The position numbers and the translations under genes were made by a program. From Bacteroidales bacterium (GTDB taxonomy: Bacteria; Bacteroidota; Bacteroidia; Bacteroidales; WCHB1-69), in assembly GCA_017527945.1 (NCBI GenBank), contig JAFXPL010000111.1, positions 4,400 through 68,399 of the forward strand: a stretch of DNA of 64,000 nt, in the 5' to 3' direction. Of the stretch, positions 34,565-42,768 are shown piece after piece (the first letter of the stretch is position 1; each line of letters starts with the position of its first letter). The notes under the pieces are model-generated. The model saw only the letters and a program-made list of their open reading frames with translations, was not told where the DNA came from and did not search any database.

Positions 34565-34616
34565 ATCGTTCAATTTTATAATTTCAAATATGGTTATTAA
34601 CGCAACAATGTTAATT

Positions 34617-35657
34617 TTAGTATCTGTTCTTGTAAATATATCTCGAGTTGCCGTAGCCAGAGAAGACTTCAGGTTTATAGACATCGAAGCAGTAGCGCAC
34701 CACGACTTCCACATCACCGAAGCTGCGGTGTTTCTTGTAGCCTAAGGAATTGGTCGTGAAGCTGTAAGAGACACCGAGGTCAAGTCCTTTCAGATAGATG
34801 TTCGAGGAGTTGTAGAATGGGCGGGCACCGAAAGCCAGCGAGACGGCATCCTGGAAACGATATCCGAGGCCGCCCCAATAGACTCCGTTGTAACGAGCCA
34901 AGGCGAGGATCTCCCATTGATAAGTCTTCAGGTCCGTTTTGACAAGTGCCTGCGGTATCAGTTCCCAATTCGGGTTGGCCGGAATCACCCAAGTGTAACC
35001 GCCGTGCACATAGAACTGGGAGGAACGTCTCGCACCGTTCAGACCTGAGACGCGCAACTTCTGATCCTTGTCAAACAAGGCCGCCATCTGCGTCCAACCC
35101 AAACCGACATACCATTGATCTGTCTTATAGAGAACACCGAAGTTGAAGTCGAGGTCCAACGTGGATTCAGAGAGTTCCTCCAAGATAGGGTCGCCCTGCT
35201 GAATAGGGGTAAAGCCCCCCGCATCGATAGTCTGGTTAAACAAGGAAACTTGGGCACCGATGCCTAAATGACCGCCGCCAACACGCATCTTGTACGCATA
35301 ACCGAGCTTGACACCCGTGTTTTTGTAAAAACCGAGGCGGTCATGCACCAACGTGACACCGATGGAGCCATGCAGCTTCTTCAGGTAAGATTCGATGCTG
35401 AAAAGGAAATCTTGTGGTGCCGTGCGGTTGACCGAGTCGTTATTAATGGCTTTCACATCACCCCAACCCAAATACTTGTTATTATAATCCGCTGTGAAAC
35501 AGAGAGTGTTATTCTGCTCTCCGATACCGCCTGCGTTATAATAGGATGTCACCCAAGGGAAAAAGGTAAATTGTGCGTCATCCTGGGCAAAACCTGCCAT
35601 CATCGCAGACATTGCCACAAGCACCAACAGACCAACTTTTTGTATATGTTTCCTCAT
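34617..35657 (-). CDS. porP: Type IX secretion system outer-membrane protein PorP/SprF family
   Basis: A 346-residue outer-membrane beta-barrel of the PorP/SprF family, required for or linked to T9SS cargo handling. A signal peptide ends AGFAQD. The mature start FFPWVTSYYNAGGIGEQNN and the alternating beta-strand pattern (e.g. WYVGLGWTQMAAL, VYWGGLGYRFQDAVSLAFGA) are typical. It leads the T9SS operon, and a TATTTTTG element lies 152 bases upstream. The order porP-K-L-M-N matches that known from Porphyromonas and relatives. Confidence 0.93.
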   Translation of the reverse strand: MRKHIQKVGLLVLVAMSAMMAGFAQDDAQFTFFPWVTSYYNAGGIGEQNNTLCFTADYNNKYLGWGDVKAINNDSVNRTAPQDFLFSIESYLKKLHGSIGVTLVHDRLGFYKNTGVKLGYAYKMRVGGGHLGIGAQVSLFNQTIDAGGFTPIQQGDPILEELSESTLDLDFNFGVLYKTDQWYVGLGWTQMAALFDKDQKLRVSGLNGARRSSQFYVHGGYTWVIPANPNWELIPQALVKTDLKTYQWEILALARYNGVYWGGLGYRFQDAVSLAFGARPFYNSSNIYLKGLDLGVSYSFTTNSLGYKKHRSFGDVEVVVRYCFDVYKPEVFSGYGNSRYIYKNRY

Positions 35658-35808
35658 ATTCTCTATGAATTGTTTTATACACTAATCAATTATCAATCAA
35701 TGTATTACGCAATCTTTTTGACATCCGATTCTTAGTTTTTCAGTATATATACGACCCCTCGAATCAAAAAGTTACACAACACATTTTCCTTCAAAAAATT
35801 TGAAGTGC

Positions 35809-35816
35809 CAAAAATA
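35809..35816 (-). promoter_or_regulatory. Possible -7 promoter element TATTTTTG for the T9SS operon
   Basis: TAnnTTTG match in the AT-rich 291-base gap before porP. The 152-base distance to the ATG is larger than for the other promoters here. Nothing else is recognised in that gap. Confidence 0.45.
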
Positions 35817-35948
35817 GCATATTTTTTTAAACCTTTCCACTTGAAAAAACAATTTTCTAAAAATAATACTGAACATATAAACAATAATCTGTATTTCAAT
35901 TATTTACAGAAAGATTTCGTTATATCTCACTTATCTTCAGTCGTTTGG

Positions 35949-38900
35949 CTAAAAAACAGCACTAACCGTTACATTGCCTGTGTGAATGACAGAATGCCCC
36001 TGCATGGCACGCCCTTGATACTGCAGGGCGAGTTGAAGGAACTGCGTCACGGAAAACTGTCCTGTTACGGTCCATAACAAATTCTGGCCCAAAGACATGC
36101 CATCCAACATAAAATACGACACGGTGGAATTTTGTCCTACATCGCCTTTCATGAACACATATTCTGTTGATACAGAAATCGTTCCTCGATTCAACGCACG
36201 ATAAAGGAACGACAAATCCGCATGGCAATGGGTCAGCATCTCGCCTCCAAAACGATTTCGCTTGTGTCCAAGAAGGCCTTTCAAGGAGGCTGTGTAACGG
36301 TTTTGGAATTGAAAGCGGAACTCCTGCGCCACAGAATAAGCCTCTACATCATACCGGCGACTCTCAAAGCAGGTGGAACTGTTCCGGGTGATTTTGTGCA
36401 ACAACGACGTTTGAAGATAAAGCAGTTCTATTGGTGTACTTTTTAATACAACCTCTTGATAATCAATATCATTCGTTTCAAGTCCATAATATAGGAACTG
36501 CGTGTTAGCGTTTTTCTGAACCAGCAGGTCGAAAGCGAACGGCGAATTGCCGTTATTGAACGAAAACGTGTTAGCAATGTTCAGCCGATTGGCCACGAGA
36601 TTAGTATCTTCGCGAGAGGAGGCAAAAGGTACGAACATACGCGTTTTATGCTTCACGGATGCATTGATTGTCAATATGTTGGTGAATCGAGACAGAAATT
36701 TTCTGAACCCTGTCTTGTTTCCCCAGACGGCTGCGGGACGAAGTTGCACACTCTGCGTCCACTGACTCAGCCACGCATTCACATAATCCGTGCCGGCAAT
36801 CCAAACCTTGACATACTCCGCCTGGTCAGGAAAAGGGGAGACCTCGAACTCGTCGAGTTCTTCAATGCCGTTGCCGTTATAATCATTCCAAACGTGCGTA
36901 CCCTGCCCTTTCGCCACCTTGATGAACGTAAAAGTCTTCCTCAGTTCCATACCACTTCCAGTTTCATAATACGTATTGATTACCAATGCATTACGAAAAA
37001 ACCGCCCGGTATATTGAACATTTCCAACAAAATAGTGTTCCGGCGTCCCTTCCCCCACCGAATCAGCCAGCGACTGATTTCGATAAGTCGCATTCAATGA
37101 AAACGACTGGTTCTGAATCTGGGCAAAACGGTACTGCGCTTTCACTTCGTGAATCGTCAAATGATGCCGCAACCGCATCGAATCGGGGGTGAATTCAACC
37201 CGGTTTTTGTAACCCAGCATAAACTGGTGAAAGGCTTTCTCCGCACTTTTCATGGCGAAGTTCACTTCATTGAAAGCAAAGCTGTTCAGTCTCAGCGAAT
37301 CCGTAAGAGCATCCCTGAACACATTATATTCCAACAAGTTATCTAAACTAAACGACAGGTGCTTCATCGGTTTGGCCACCTGAACGCGTGACACGGCATA
37401 GCGGCTTTTCTGCACCGAGTCGTGCGCAAAGAGGTAACTGTTTTTCGACTGGAGGCGCCATCCATTCCAACGGTTGTCCGTCAGAAGTTCATTCCGCAGC
37501 GCTCGATTCTCTCCCGTGCGATTGAAAAAATCCAGACCGAAACGGAGATCATGGCGCTGGGTCTTCTTCAAGGAGACACCTGCCGAAGCCATCCACTCCG
37601 AACGGCCAGCAGCATAGTCTGACGACAAATTGAACTGACGAGCAAATTCCACCTCGCGAAACGACTCGAATGGGGCAAAATTTTTGTGTAAAAACTGCAT
37701 CCGAGCCCAACTCTCCAACAGCCACGGAAGAGAATCCGACTTCGAGGCAAATCTCTCAACATCACTGATATTCAACAGATAAGCAAAACCGACATCGTCA
37801 CTTCTATCTTTCTTTGAAAAAGTATTCTTGTCGAAATGCGACAACGCAACCTCGGTCTGGACGCGCGTGTTCTTGCGAGCTTGAAAATCAAGCCCAAAAG
37901 TGACCATCTGTTGGGAGACCGGAGCCGTGAGCTGCACAACCGGCTCGTAATCACCTTGCATAACACCATCTTCAGGCGCAACCCACGCGAAAACACGCCC
38001 ATTTGCCGTGCTACTGACCAAACGGTAATTTCCTTTCCCCGGACCCATGTACGTGAAATCAGGACTGTATAAAACAGAATCTCTATTTAAAGAAAATATA
38101 AATATTGTATATATATTATTATTGTATAAAGTATCGACTTTCTCATAAAGAACGCGATCTGGAGAAAAAGCAACAGAATCAAAATAGGGGAACAAGGCAT
38201 TACCACCCGCATCACCAAGACTCGACAAAAAGCGAATTTGATCCACGGAAAGCTCCGGCTGGATAGAACGATTTTTCATATCTTGTTCATGAAAAACATC
38301 CAAATACAGTTTCAAAGGGGCTTTCCCTTTAATTTCTAACTCATTATGGGTAAACAGATTATACCGGGAATAGTGTCGATTGGAATATTCGAATTCAACC
38401 AAATAACGTTGTTCCGCCGAGACGAGCCGCTTGGGCGTGAAGGTAATTTCGGCCGTATTGTAATCGATCGTGTAGTCGTTTTCCGCGCCTCGCACAAGCA
38501 ACTGTCCATCCAGATAGACGCGCTCCGACCCCGCCACCATGAGGATGGAAATCTCGCCGTCGGAGCCATAGAGTTTGTACGGTCCCTGCACACCAGTCTG
38601 AACCGCCAGCGCTTGCCGGGCGAACTTGCCTTTGGCGATGCCACCGCCCGCCTGGTTGAACATGCGCAGTTTCGCAGAGGGTTCCGACCGCACCAAAGCA
38701 TTCAATCCCAACATGTTGCGCGACACGCGGAGGAAGTTGCCGCTATCGGCGCGCCATATTACATCACCAGCATTCACCACAGCCATCTGCTTGATTTTCA
38801 ATGTTATAAAAATACTGCTAATGTCTTGCAGATACTGGGTGTTGCCCTCTGGCAAGACTGGGATGTTGCGGTCGGTGACCGAGGCCATCACCTCCACATC

Positions 38901-39395
38901 ATCCGAAAGTTTACCTGAGAGCTGCAAATTCAGCGACGAGTTCAGCACCAAATCCTGGTTATTTCCCACAGAAACGCCGCGTGAAACGGAACCATTTGTA
39001 TATAATTCGCTACTGTTCAACACATCCGAAACCGACGGAACGGGATACTCGACCATTTGATGCTCAAAGCGGCGCGGCTCGATGTGTTGCGGCGACTTAT
39101 GCGCCACCGGCTTGGACAAGTCGAAGGGATAGACCTCGTACTGAAAGAACAACCGCCGTCCGAGCAGGGAAGAATCCACCAGGCGGATGGTGGCCGTGAG
39201 CGGGTCAAGACGAAACTGCGCAGGATCAACCCCCTGGATGCTAAAAGAGCTCGGGACGACCGAAAAAGTGTCTATTCGAAAAGAAAGCGAGTCGGCGGTC
39301 AGGTGTTTCACCCTCCACACAGTGCTCTGCGCCGGCAACCGGACGGCAGCGCACAGGAGGAGAATTGACAAGAAACAGAGCAGTCTTTTTTCCAT
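35949..39395 (-). CDS. Large conserved outer-membrane beta-barrel protein of unknown function
   Basis: A 1148-residue exported protein with a signal peptide (MEKRLLCFLSILLLCAAVRLPAQ region). A beta-rich N-terminal domain (about 25-140) is followed by NGSVSRGVSVGNNQDLVLNS and LNLQLSGKLSDDVEVMASVTD. Long alternating-hydrophobic strands run to a C-terminal Phe (NVTVSAVF), as in BAM-inserted barrels. An EF-hand-like segment, DYNGNGIEELDEFE, lies around 860. The style (sgKLsDdveV, aGDV, VYLDGQLL...DYTIDYNTAEITF) recalls SprA, the much larger T9SS translocon protein, but this is only a resemblance. ATG 39395 follows a promoter by 27 bases. It is upstream of and co-directional with porP. Confidence 0.8.
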   Translation of the reverse strand: MEKRLLCFLSILLLCAAVRLPAQSTVWRVKHLTADSLSFRIDTFSVVPSSFSIQGVDPAQFRLDPLTATIRLVDSSLLGRRLFFQYEVYPFDLSKPVAHKSPQHIEPRRFEHQMVEYPVPSVSDVLNSSELYTNGSVSRGVSVGNNQDLVLNSSLNLQLSGKLSDDVEVMASVTDRNIPVLPEGNTQYLQDISSIFITLKIKQMAVVNAGDVIWRADSGNFLRVSRNMLGLNALVRSEPSAKLRMFNQAGGGIAKGKFARQALAVQTGVQGPYKLYGSDGEISILMVAGSERVYLDGQLLVRGAENDYTIDYNTAEITFTPKRLVSAEQRYLVEFEYSNRHYSRYNLFTHNELEIKGKAPLKLYLDVFHEQDMKNRSIQPELSVDQIRFLSSLGDAGGNALFPYFDSVAFSPDRVLYEKVDTLYNNNIYTIFIFSLNRDSVLYSPDFTYMGPGKGNYRLVSSTANGRVFAWVAPEDGVMQGDYEPVVQLTAPVSQQMVTFGLDFQARKNTRVQTEVALSHFDKNTFSKKDRSDDVGFAYLLNISDVERFASKSDSLPWLLESWARMQFLHKNFAPFESFREVEFARQFNLSSDYAAGRSEWMASAGVSLKKTQRHDLRFGLDFFNRTGENRALRNELLTDNRWNGWRLQSKNSYLFAHDSVQKSRYAVSRVQVAKPMKHLSFSLDNLLEYNVFRDALTDSLRLNSFAFNEVNFAMKSAEKAFHQFMLGYKNRVEFTPDSMRLRHHLTIHEVKAQYRFAQIQNQSFSLNATYRNQSLADSVGEGTPEHYFVGNVQYTGRFFRNALVINTYYETGSGMELRKTFTFIKVAKGQGTHVWNDYNGNGIEELDEFEVSPFPDQAEYVKVWIAGTDYVNAWLSQWTQSVQLRPAAVWGNKTGFRKFLSRFTNILTINASVKHKTRMFVPFASSREDTNLVANRLNIANTFSFNNGNSPFAFDLLVQKNANTQFLYYGLETNDIDYQEVVLKSTPIELLYLQTSLLHKITRNSSTCFESRRYDVEAYSVAQEFRFQFQNRYTASLKGLLGHKRNRFGGEMLTHCHADLSFLYRALNRGTISVSTEYVFMKGDVGQNSTVSYFMLDGMSLGQNLLWTVTGQFSVTQFLQLALQYQGRAMQGHSVIHTGNVTVSAVF

Positions 39396-39421
39396 CAAAA
39401 ATATTCCGCAAATAAATGCGG

Positions 39422-39429
39422 CAAAGATA
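39422..39429 (-). promoter_or_regulatory. -7 promoter element TATCTTTG for the large outer-membrane protein gene
   Basis: TAnnTTTG match followed by CCGCAT, 27 bases before the ATG at 39395. It is divergent from the transketolase promoter 22 bases away. Confidence 0.75.
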
Positions 39430-39450
39430 ACTCTCTTTTCCCAAATTTCG

Positions 39451-39458
39451 TATTTTTG
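39451..39458 (+). promoter_or_regulatory. -7 promoter element TATTTTTG for the transketolase-half gene
   Basis: TAnnTTTG match followed by CCGC, 17 bases before the ATG at 39475. Confidence 0.75.
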
Positions 39459-39474
39459 CCGCAAATTTTTTGGC

Positions 39475-40428
39475 ATGGAGAAAATTGAGAATTACACGAA
39501 GAAAGACACCCGTTCGGGGTTCGGAGCCGGCTTAATGGAAGCCGCACAACGCAATGAGAACATTTTCGCCTTGACGGCGGACGTCACGGGAAGCGTGAAA
39601 ATGGGCGACTTCAAGGCCGCCTATCCGGAGCGTTTCATCCAGTGCGGCATCGCAGAGGCCAACATGATCGGCATTTCCGCCGGTTTGGCCCTGAGCGGCA
39701 AGGTTCCCTTCGCCAGCGCATTCGCCGGATTCATCTCCGGGCGTGTCTATGACCAGATTCGCATGACGGTGGCCTACTCGAACCTGAACGTCAAGATCGG
39801 CGCGTCGCACTCCGGCATTACCGTGGGCGAAGACGGTGCCACACACCAAATGATGGAGGACCTCGGGCTGATGAAGATGCTGCCGAACATGGTGGTGCTC
39901 AACCCCTGCGACTACAACCAGACCAAGATGGCGACCATTGCGGCGGCCGAGTACAACGGTCCTGTCTATATCCGCTTCGGCCGCCCGGCAGTGCCAAACT
40001 TCACCGAGGAGAACAAGCCGTTCGTCATCGGGAAGGCGGAAGTGATGCAGGAAGGGACGGATGTGACCATCTTCGCCACTGGCCATCTGGTGTTCCCCGC
40101 GCTTCAGGCTGCCGACATGCTGCGCGAAAAGGGCATCTCCGCAGAGGTTGTCAACATCGCGACCATCAAGCCGTTAGACGAGGAGACGATTCTGAACAGC
40201 GTCCGCAAGACCGGTTGCGCCGTCACCGCCGAGGAGCATTTCCTCAACGGCGGCATGGGCGACTCCGTCTGCCAGTGCTTGAGCCGCAACCTGCCCGCGC
40301 CCGTGGAGATGATCGGCGTTGACGACCATTTCGGCGAAAGCGGCACCCCCGATGAACTGCTGGCTCACTTCGGCTTGGACAAAGAGCACATTGCCGAGGC
40401 CTGCCAAAAGGCCATATCACGTAAATAA
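39475..40428 (+). CDS. Transketolase C-terminal half (split-type subunit)
   Basis: A 317-residue protein equal to the pyrimidine-binding plus C-terminal domains of transketolase. The first residues are ENYTKKDTRSGFGAGLMEAA, and DVTGSVKMGDF, FIQCGIAEANMIGISAGLA (catalytic Glu region) and GASHSGITVGEDGATHQ are recognisable. The N-terminal TPP-diphosphate-binding half (GDG motif) is absent. In split transketolases the two halves are usually adjacent, but here the upstream gene is divergent and unrelated, and no N-half exists anywhere in the window. The start is fixed by the promoter 17 bases upstream. The sigma-factor gene follows 15 bases later and may be co-transcribed. Confidence 0.9.
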   Translation: MEKIENYTKKDTRSGFGAGLMEAAQRNENIFALTADVTGSVKMGDFKAAYPERFIQCGIAEANMIGISAGLALSGKVPFASAFAGFISGRVYDQIRMTVAYSNLNVKIGASHSGITVGEDGATHQMMEDLGLMKMLPNMVVLNPCDYNQTKMATIAAAEYNGPVYIRFGRPAVPNFTEENKPFVIGKAEVMQEGTDVTIFATGHLVFPALQAADMLREKGISAEVVNIATIKPLDEETILNSVRKTGCAVTAEEHFLNGGMGDSVCQCLSRNLPAPVEMIGVDDHFGESGTPDELLAHFGLDKEHIAEACQKAISRK

Positions 40429-40443
40429 CCTAAAACCAATAAG

Positions 40444-41001
40444 ATGCCGGAAATCACCGACGAATTCATCCTGTCGCTTTTCAGCAATGAGAAGACCAAG
40501 GAGAAAGCTTTCGAGATGCTGCTGAAAAAATATCAGAAGCACATCTACTACAACGCGCGGCGCATCACGACCATCCACGAGGACGCGGACGACGTGACGC
40601 AGAACGTGTGCATCAAAATATGGAAAAACCTGGACAAATTCCGCAATGAATCGAGCTTGAAGACTTGGATTACCAGAATTTGCGTCAACGAGGCGCTCAC
40701 CTACATCGAAAAGAAGAAACGGTTGCTGAACTTGGACGACGACAACTACACCGACTTCCTCTTAGTGAGCCAGGCGGACACCAGCACGATGACCCCGAGC
40801 CAGATCGAACAGTTCCTTCAGGAGGAAATCACGAAACTTCCTCCGAAGCAACGCGCTGTCTTCACGATGCGCTACTACGATGAAACGCCCTACGCGGAAA
40901 TGTCGAAGATTTTCGACACTTCCGAGAGCGCGTTGAAAGCTTCCTATCATTTCGCCGCAGAAAAAATCAAAAAAAATATTTCCGAGCGTTTAACCTTTTA
41001 G
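40444..41001 (+). CDS. ECF-type RNA polymerase sigma factor
   Basis: A 185-residue sigma-70-family factor of the extracytoplasmic-function type. Region 2 is at about 40-85 (EDADDVTQNVCIKIWKNLDK, then TWITRICVNEALTYIEKKKR). Region 4 is at about 125-175 (LPPKQRAVFTMRYYDETPYAEMS, ending ALKASYHFAAEKIKKNI). It likely directs transcription of an envelope-stress regulon. It is followed by a small membrane protein and a Spy-like protein, with gaps of 38 and 17 bases, forming a three-gene unit. The start is 15 bases after the transketolase-half stop. Confidence 0.92.
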   Translation: MPEITDEFILSLFSNEKTKEKAFEMLLKKYQKHIYYNARRITTIHEDADDVTQNVCIKIWKNLDKFRNESSLKTWITRICVNEALTYIEKKKRLLNLDDDNYTDFLLVSQADTSTMTPSQIEQFLQEEITKLPPKQRAVFTMRYYDETPYAEMSKIFDTSESALKASYHFAAEKIKKNISERLTF

Positions 41002-41039
41002 CGATCCCAAAGTCATAGAATCGTAATTTCATTAGCGTT

Positions 41040-41369
41040 ATGATTGACTTAGAGAATATAGACAAGACAGAACATTATCAGATTCCCGAAAACTATTTCG
41101 AGGAACTGCCTGGTCGGGTGATGGCCAACATCAAACACGACCAGCACAAGCGCAGAACCATCATCTCCTCGGCCGTAGCCGCCGTGGCTGTGGTCGCCAT
41201 TGCCGCCGGTATCTTTTTTACCGTCAACACGCCCGAAAAAGAACCCGCCGTCACGCAGACCCAGCAAATCGCCGCCACAGACGTGGAGGAGGAAGCCTTG
41301 GAGACCGTAGCCACCGACTACTATAGTGAGGAGTTGGCCATGATGGACTACTATCAATACGTTTATTAA
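41040..41369 (+). CDS. Small single-span membrane protein, probable sigma-factor partner
   Basis: A 109-residue protein with a cytoplasmic N-terminus containing HYQIPENYFEELPGRVMANI. Then come a basic stretch (DQHKRR), one membrane helix (about 40-60) and an acidic exported C-terminus. The YxIPxxYFExLPxxVMxxI motif is one I have seen in small Bacteroidetes proteins encoded after ECF sigma factors. It has no zinc anti-sigma motif (HxxxCxxC). Control of the upstream sigma factor is inferred from position and topology only. Confidence 0.75.
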   Translation: MIDLENIDKTEHYQIPENYFEELPGRVMANIKHDQHKRRTIISSAVAAVAVVAIAAGIFFTVNTPEKEPAVTQTQQIAATDVEEEALETVATDYYSEELAMMDYYQYVY

Positions 41370-41386
41370 CCTAAAAAGTGAATATT

Positions 41387-41893
41387 ATGAAAAGACTATG
41401 GATCACACTGGTTGTCATCGTTATGGGAGCAACCTCAGCACTCTTCGCACAAGAAAAGAGTCCTGCCGTTATGGTAAAAGAACGTCTCAACTACATGCGG
41501 ACGAACCTCACGCTGAGCGGTTCGGAGAACCAAAATTTCTGGAAAGTGTATGAGGAATACCTGAACGCGGAACTGAAGGCGATGGACACCTACCGCAAGA
41601 ACCTGGAGAAACAGGGCATCAAGTTAGGCGCGTCGGGAACCAACAAGGAAATCATCGACAAGCTGAACGACAAGCAGCTCACCTATCTGCAAGACCAGAA
41701 GTTCGAACTGCGCAAGAATTTGCTCAATCTCGAAAATTCCTACTACAAAAAATACAAAGCCATTCTCAGCCCGAAGACCATCCAGAACTTTTACAACTTG
41801 GAGTATAGGTATAAAAAGACTCTGACGAGTAAGAAGAAAGAGGTGAAAAAAGAGGATGCGGGTCCTGTGAACACCGGCAAGAAAAAACGCTAA
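41387..41893 (+). CDS. Spy/CpxP-like periplasmic protein
   Basis: A 168-residue protein with a signal peptide (MKRLWITLVVIVMGATSALFAQ) and an all-helical, charged mature part. Elements such as RLNYMRTNLTLSGSENQNFWKVYEEY and LNDKQLTYLQDQKFELRKNL recall the Spy/CpxP LTxxQ-type helical chaperones and stress sensors. It ends in a Lys-rich tail. It is the last gene of the sigma-factor unit and is followed by a terminator. A periplasmic stress sensor or chaperone under the sigma factor's control is plausible but unproven. I preferred the ATG at 41387; 41378 is also possible. Confidence 0.75.
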   Translation: MKRLWITLVVIVMGATSALFAQEKSPAVMVKERLNYMRTNLTLSGSENQNFWKVYEEYLNAELKAMDTYRKNLEKQGIKLGASGTNKEIIDKLNDKQLTYLQDQKFELRKNLLNLENSYYKKYKAILSPKTIQNFYNLEYRYKKTLTSKKKEVKKEDAGPVNTGKKKR

Positions 41894-41896
41894 AAG

Positions 41897-41923
41897 AAAG
41901 TGCCCCAACGGCACTTTTTTTTT
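41897..41923 (+). terminator. Intrinsic terminator after the Spy-like gene
   Basis: 8-bp stem AAAGTGCC/GGCACTTT, loop CCAAC, followed by a run of T. The next promoter (TATTTTTG at 41925) begins two bases after the T-run. Confidence 0.9.
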
Positions 41924-41924
41924 G

Positions 41925-41932
41925 TATTTTTG
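41925..41932 (+). promoter_or_regulatory. -7 promoter element TATTTTTG for the crotonase gene
   Basis: TAnnTTTG match followed by CCCC, 23 bases before the ATG at 41956, immediately after the preceding terminator. Confidence 0.75.
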
Positions 41933-41955
41933 CCCCACCTTAAAATCGGAAAAAA

Positions 41956-42735
41956 ATGAAGCAGTACAATTTCCTGAAAATAGAACTTAACGAGCAAGTA
42001 TGCATCCTGACCATTTCTGCACCGAAGTCGCTGAATGCCTTAAATTCCAGCATTTTGGGAGAGATGGACGATTTTCTGTCCACTCTTGACAAAGACATCC
42101 GCGCACTGGTCATCACCGGCGACGGGGAGAAGTCGTTCGTGGCGGGTGCCGACATTTCGGAGATGCAGCCGCTGAACGCATCGGAAGGCGAGCGCTTCGG
42201 CGCTTTCGGAGCCGCTGTTTTCCGCAAAATCGAGACGCTGCCGGTACCGGTCATCGCGGCGGTGAACGGTTTCGCGCTCGGCGGCGGATGCGAACTGGCC
42301 TTGGCCTGCGACATCCGCATCGCCTCCACCCGCGCCAAGTTCGGCCAACCCGAGGTCGGGCTCGGCATCATCCCGGGGTTTTCCGGAACCTACCGCTTAG
42401 CCAAGATTGCCGGCATGGGTGTCGCCAAGGAGCTCATCTTCACTGGCCGCGCCATCAAAGCCGACGAGGCGTTGCGCATCGGTCTGGTCAACGCCGTCTA
42501 TGAGCCCGAGCAGCTCATGGAAGAGGCCATGACCCTCGCCAAGCGCATCGTCAAAAACGCCCCCATCGCCGTGCGCTACGCCAAGGAGTGCATCAACGAA
42601 GAATACGACCTGCCCGCCGACGAGGCCATCGCCTTCGAGAGCCGCATGTTCGGCAAATGCTTCGACACCAAGGACCAGAAGGCCGGCATGACGGCATTCC
42701 TCACCAAACAGGAGGCGCATTTCACCAACGAATAA
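41956..42735 (+). CDS. crt: Enoyl-CoA hydratase (crotonase)
   Basis: A 259-residue enoyl-CoA hydratase/isomerase family protein. The CoA-binding and oxyanion-hole segment SFVAGADISEM is present, as are both catalytic glutamates: in LGGGCELALACDIR and in KFGQPEVGLGIIPGFSGTYRL. This gives a functional crotonase fold of normal length. With the hbd gene 33 bases downstream it can interconvert crotonyl-CoA, 3-hydroxybutyryl-CoA and acetoacetyl-CoA, in butyrate-type or amino-acid fermentation. No acyl-CoA dehydrogenase or thiolase is present in the window. Confidence 0.9.
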   Translation: MKQYNFLKIELNEQVCILTISAPKSLNALNSSILGEMDDFLSTLDKDIRALVITGDGEKSFVAGADISEMQPLNASEGERFGAFGAAVFRKIETLPVPVIAAVNGFALGGGCELALACDIRIASTRAKFGQPEVGLGIIPGFSGTYRLAKIAGMGVAKELIFTGRAIKADEALRIGLVNAVYEPEQLMEEAMTLAKRIVKNAPIAVRYAKECINEEYDLPADEAIAFESRMFGKCFDTKDQKAGMTAFLTKQEAHFTNE

Positions 42736-42768
42736 TCATTTCTAACCCCATTTTAAACCACATCTATT

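Noticed and set aside
34565..34717. N-terminal extension of gldK to 34717
   Set aside because: It overlaps the end of porP and would bury the lipoprotein signal that starts at 34564.
35805..36077. 90-residue open frame on the plus strand in the gap before porP
   Set aside because: It overlaps the 3' end of the large outer-membrane gene in antisense and has low-complexity AT-rich coding with no motif.
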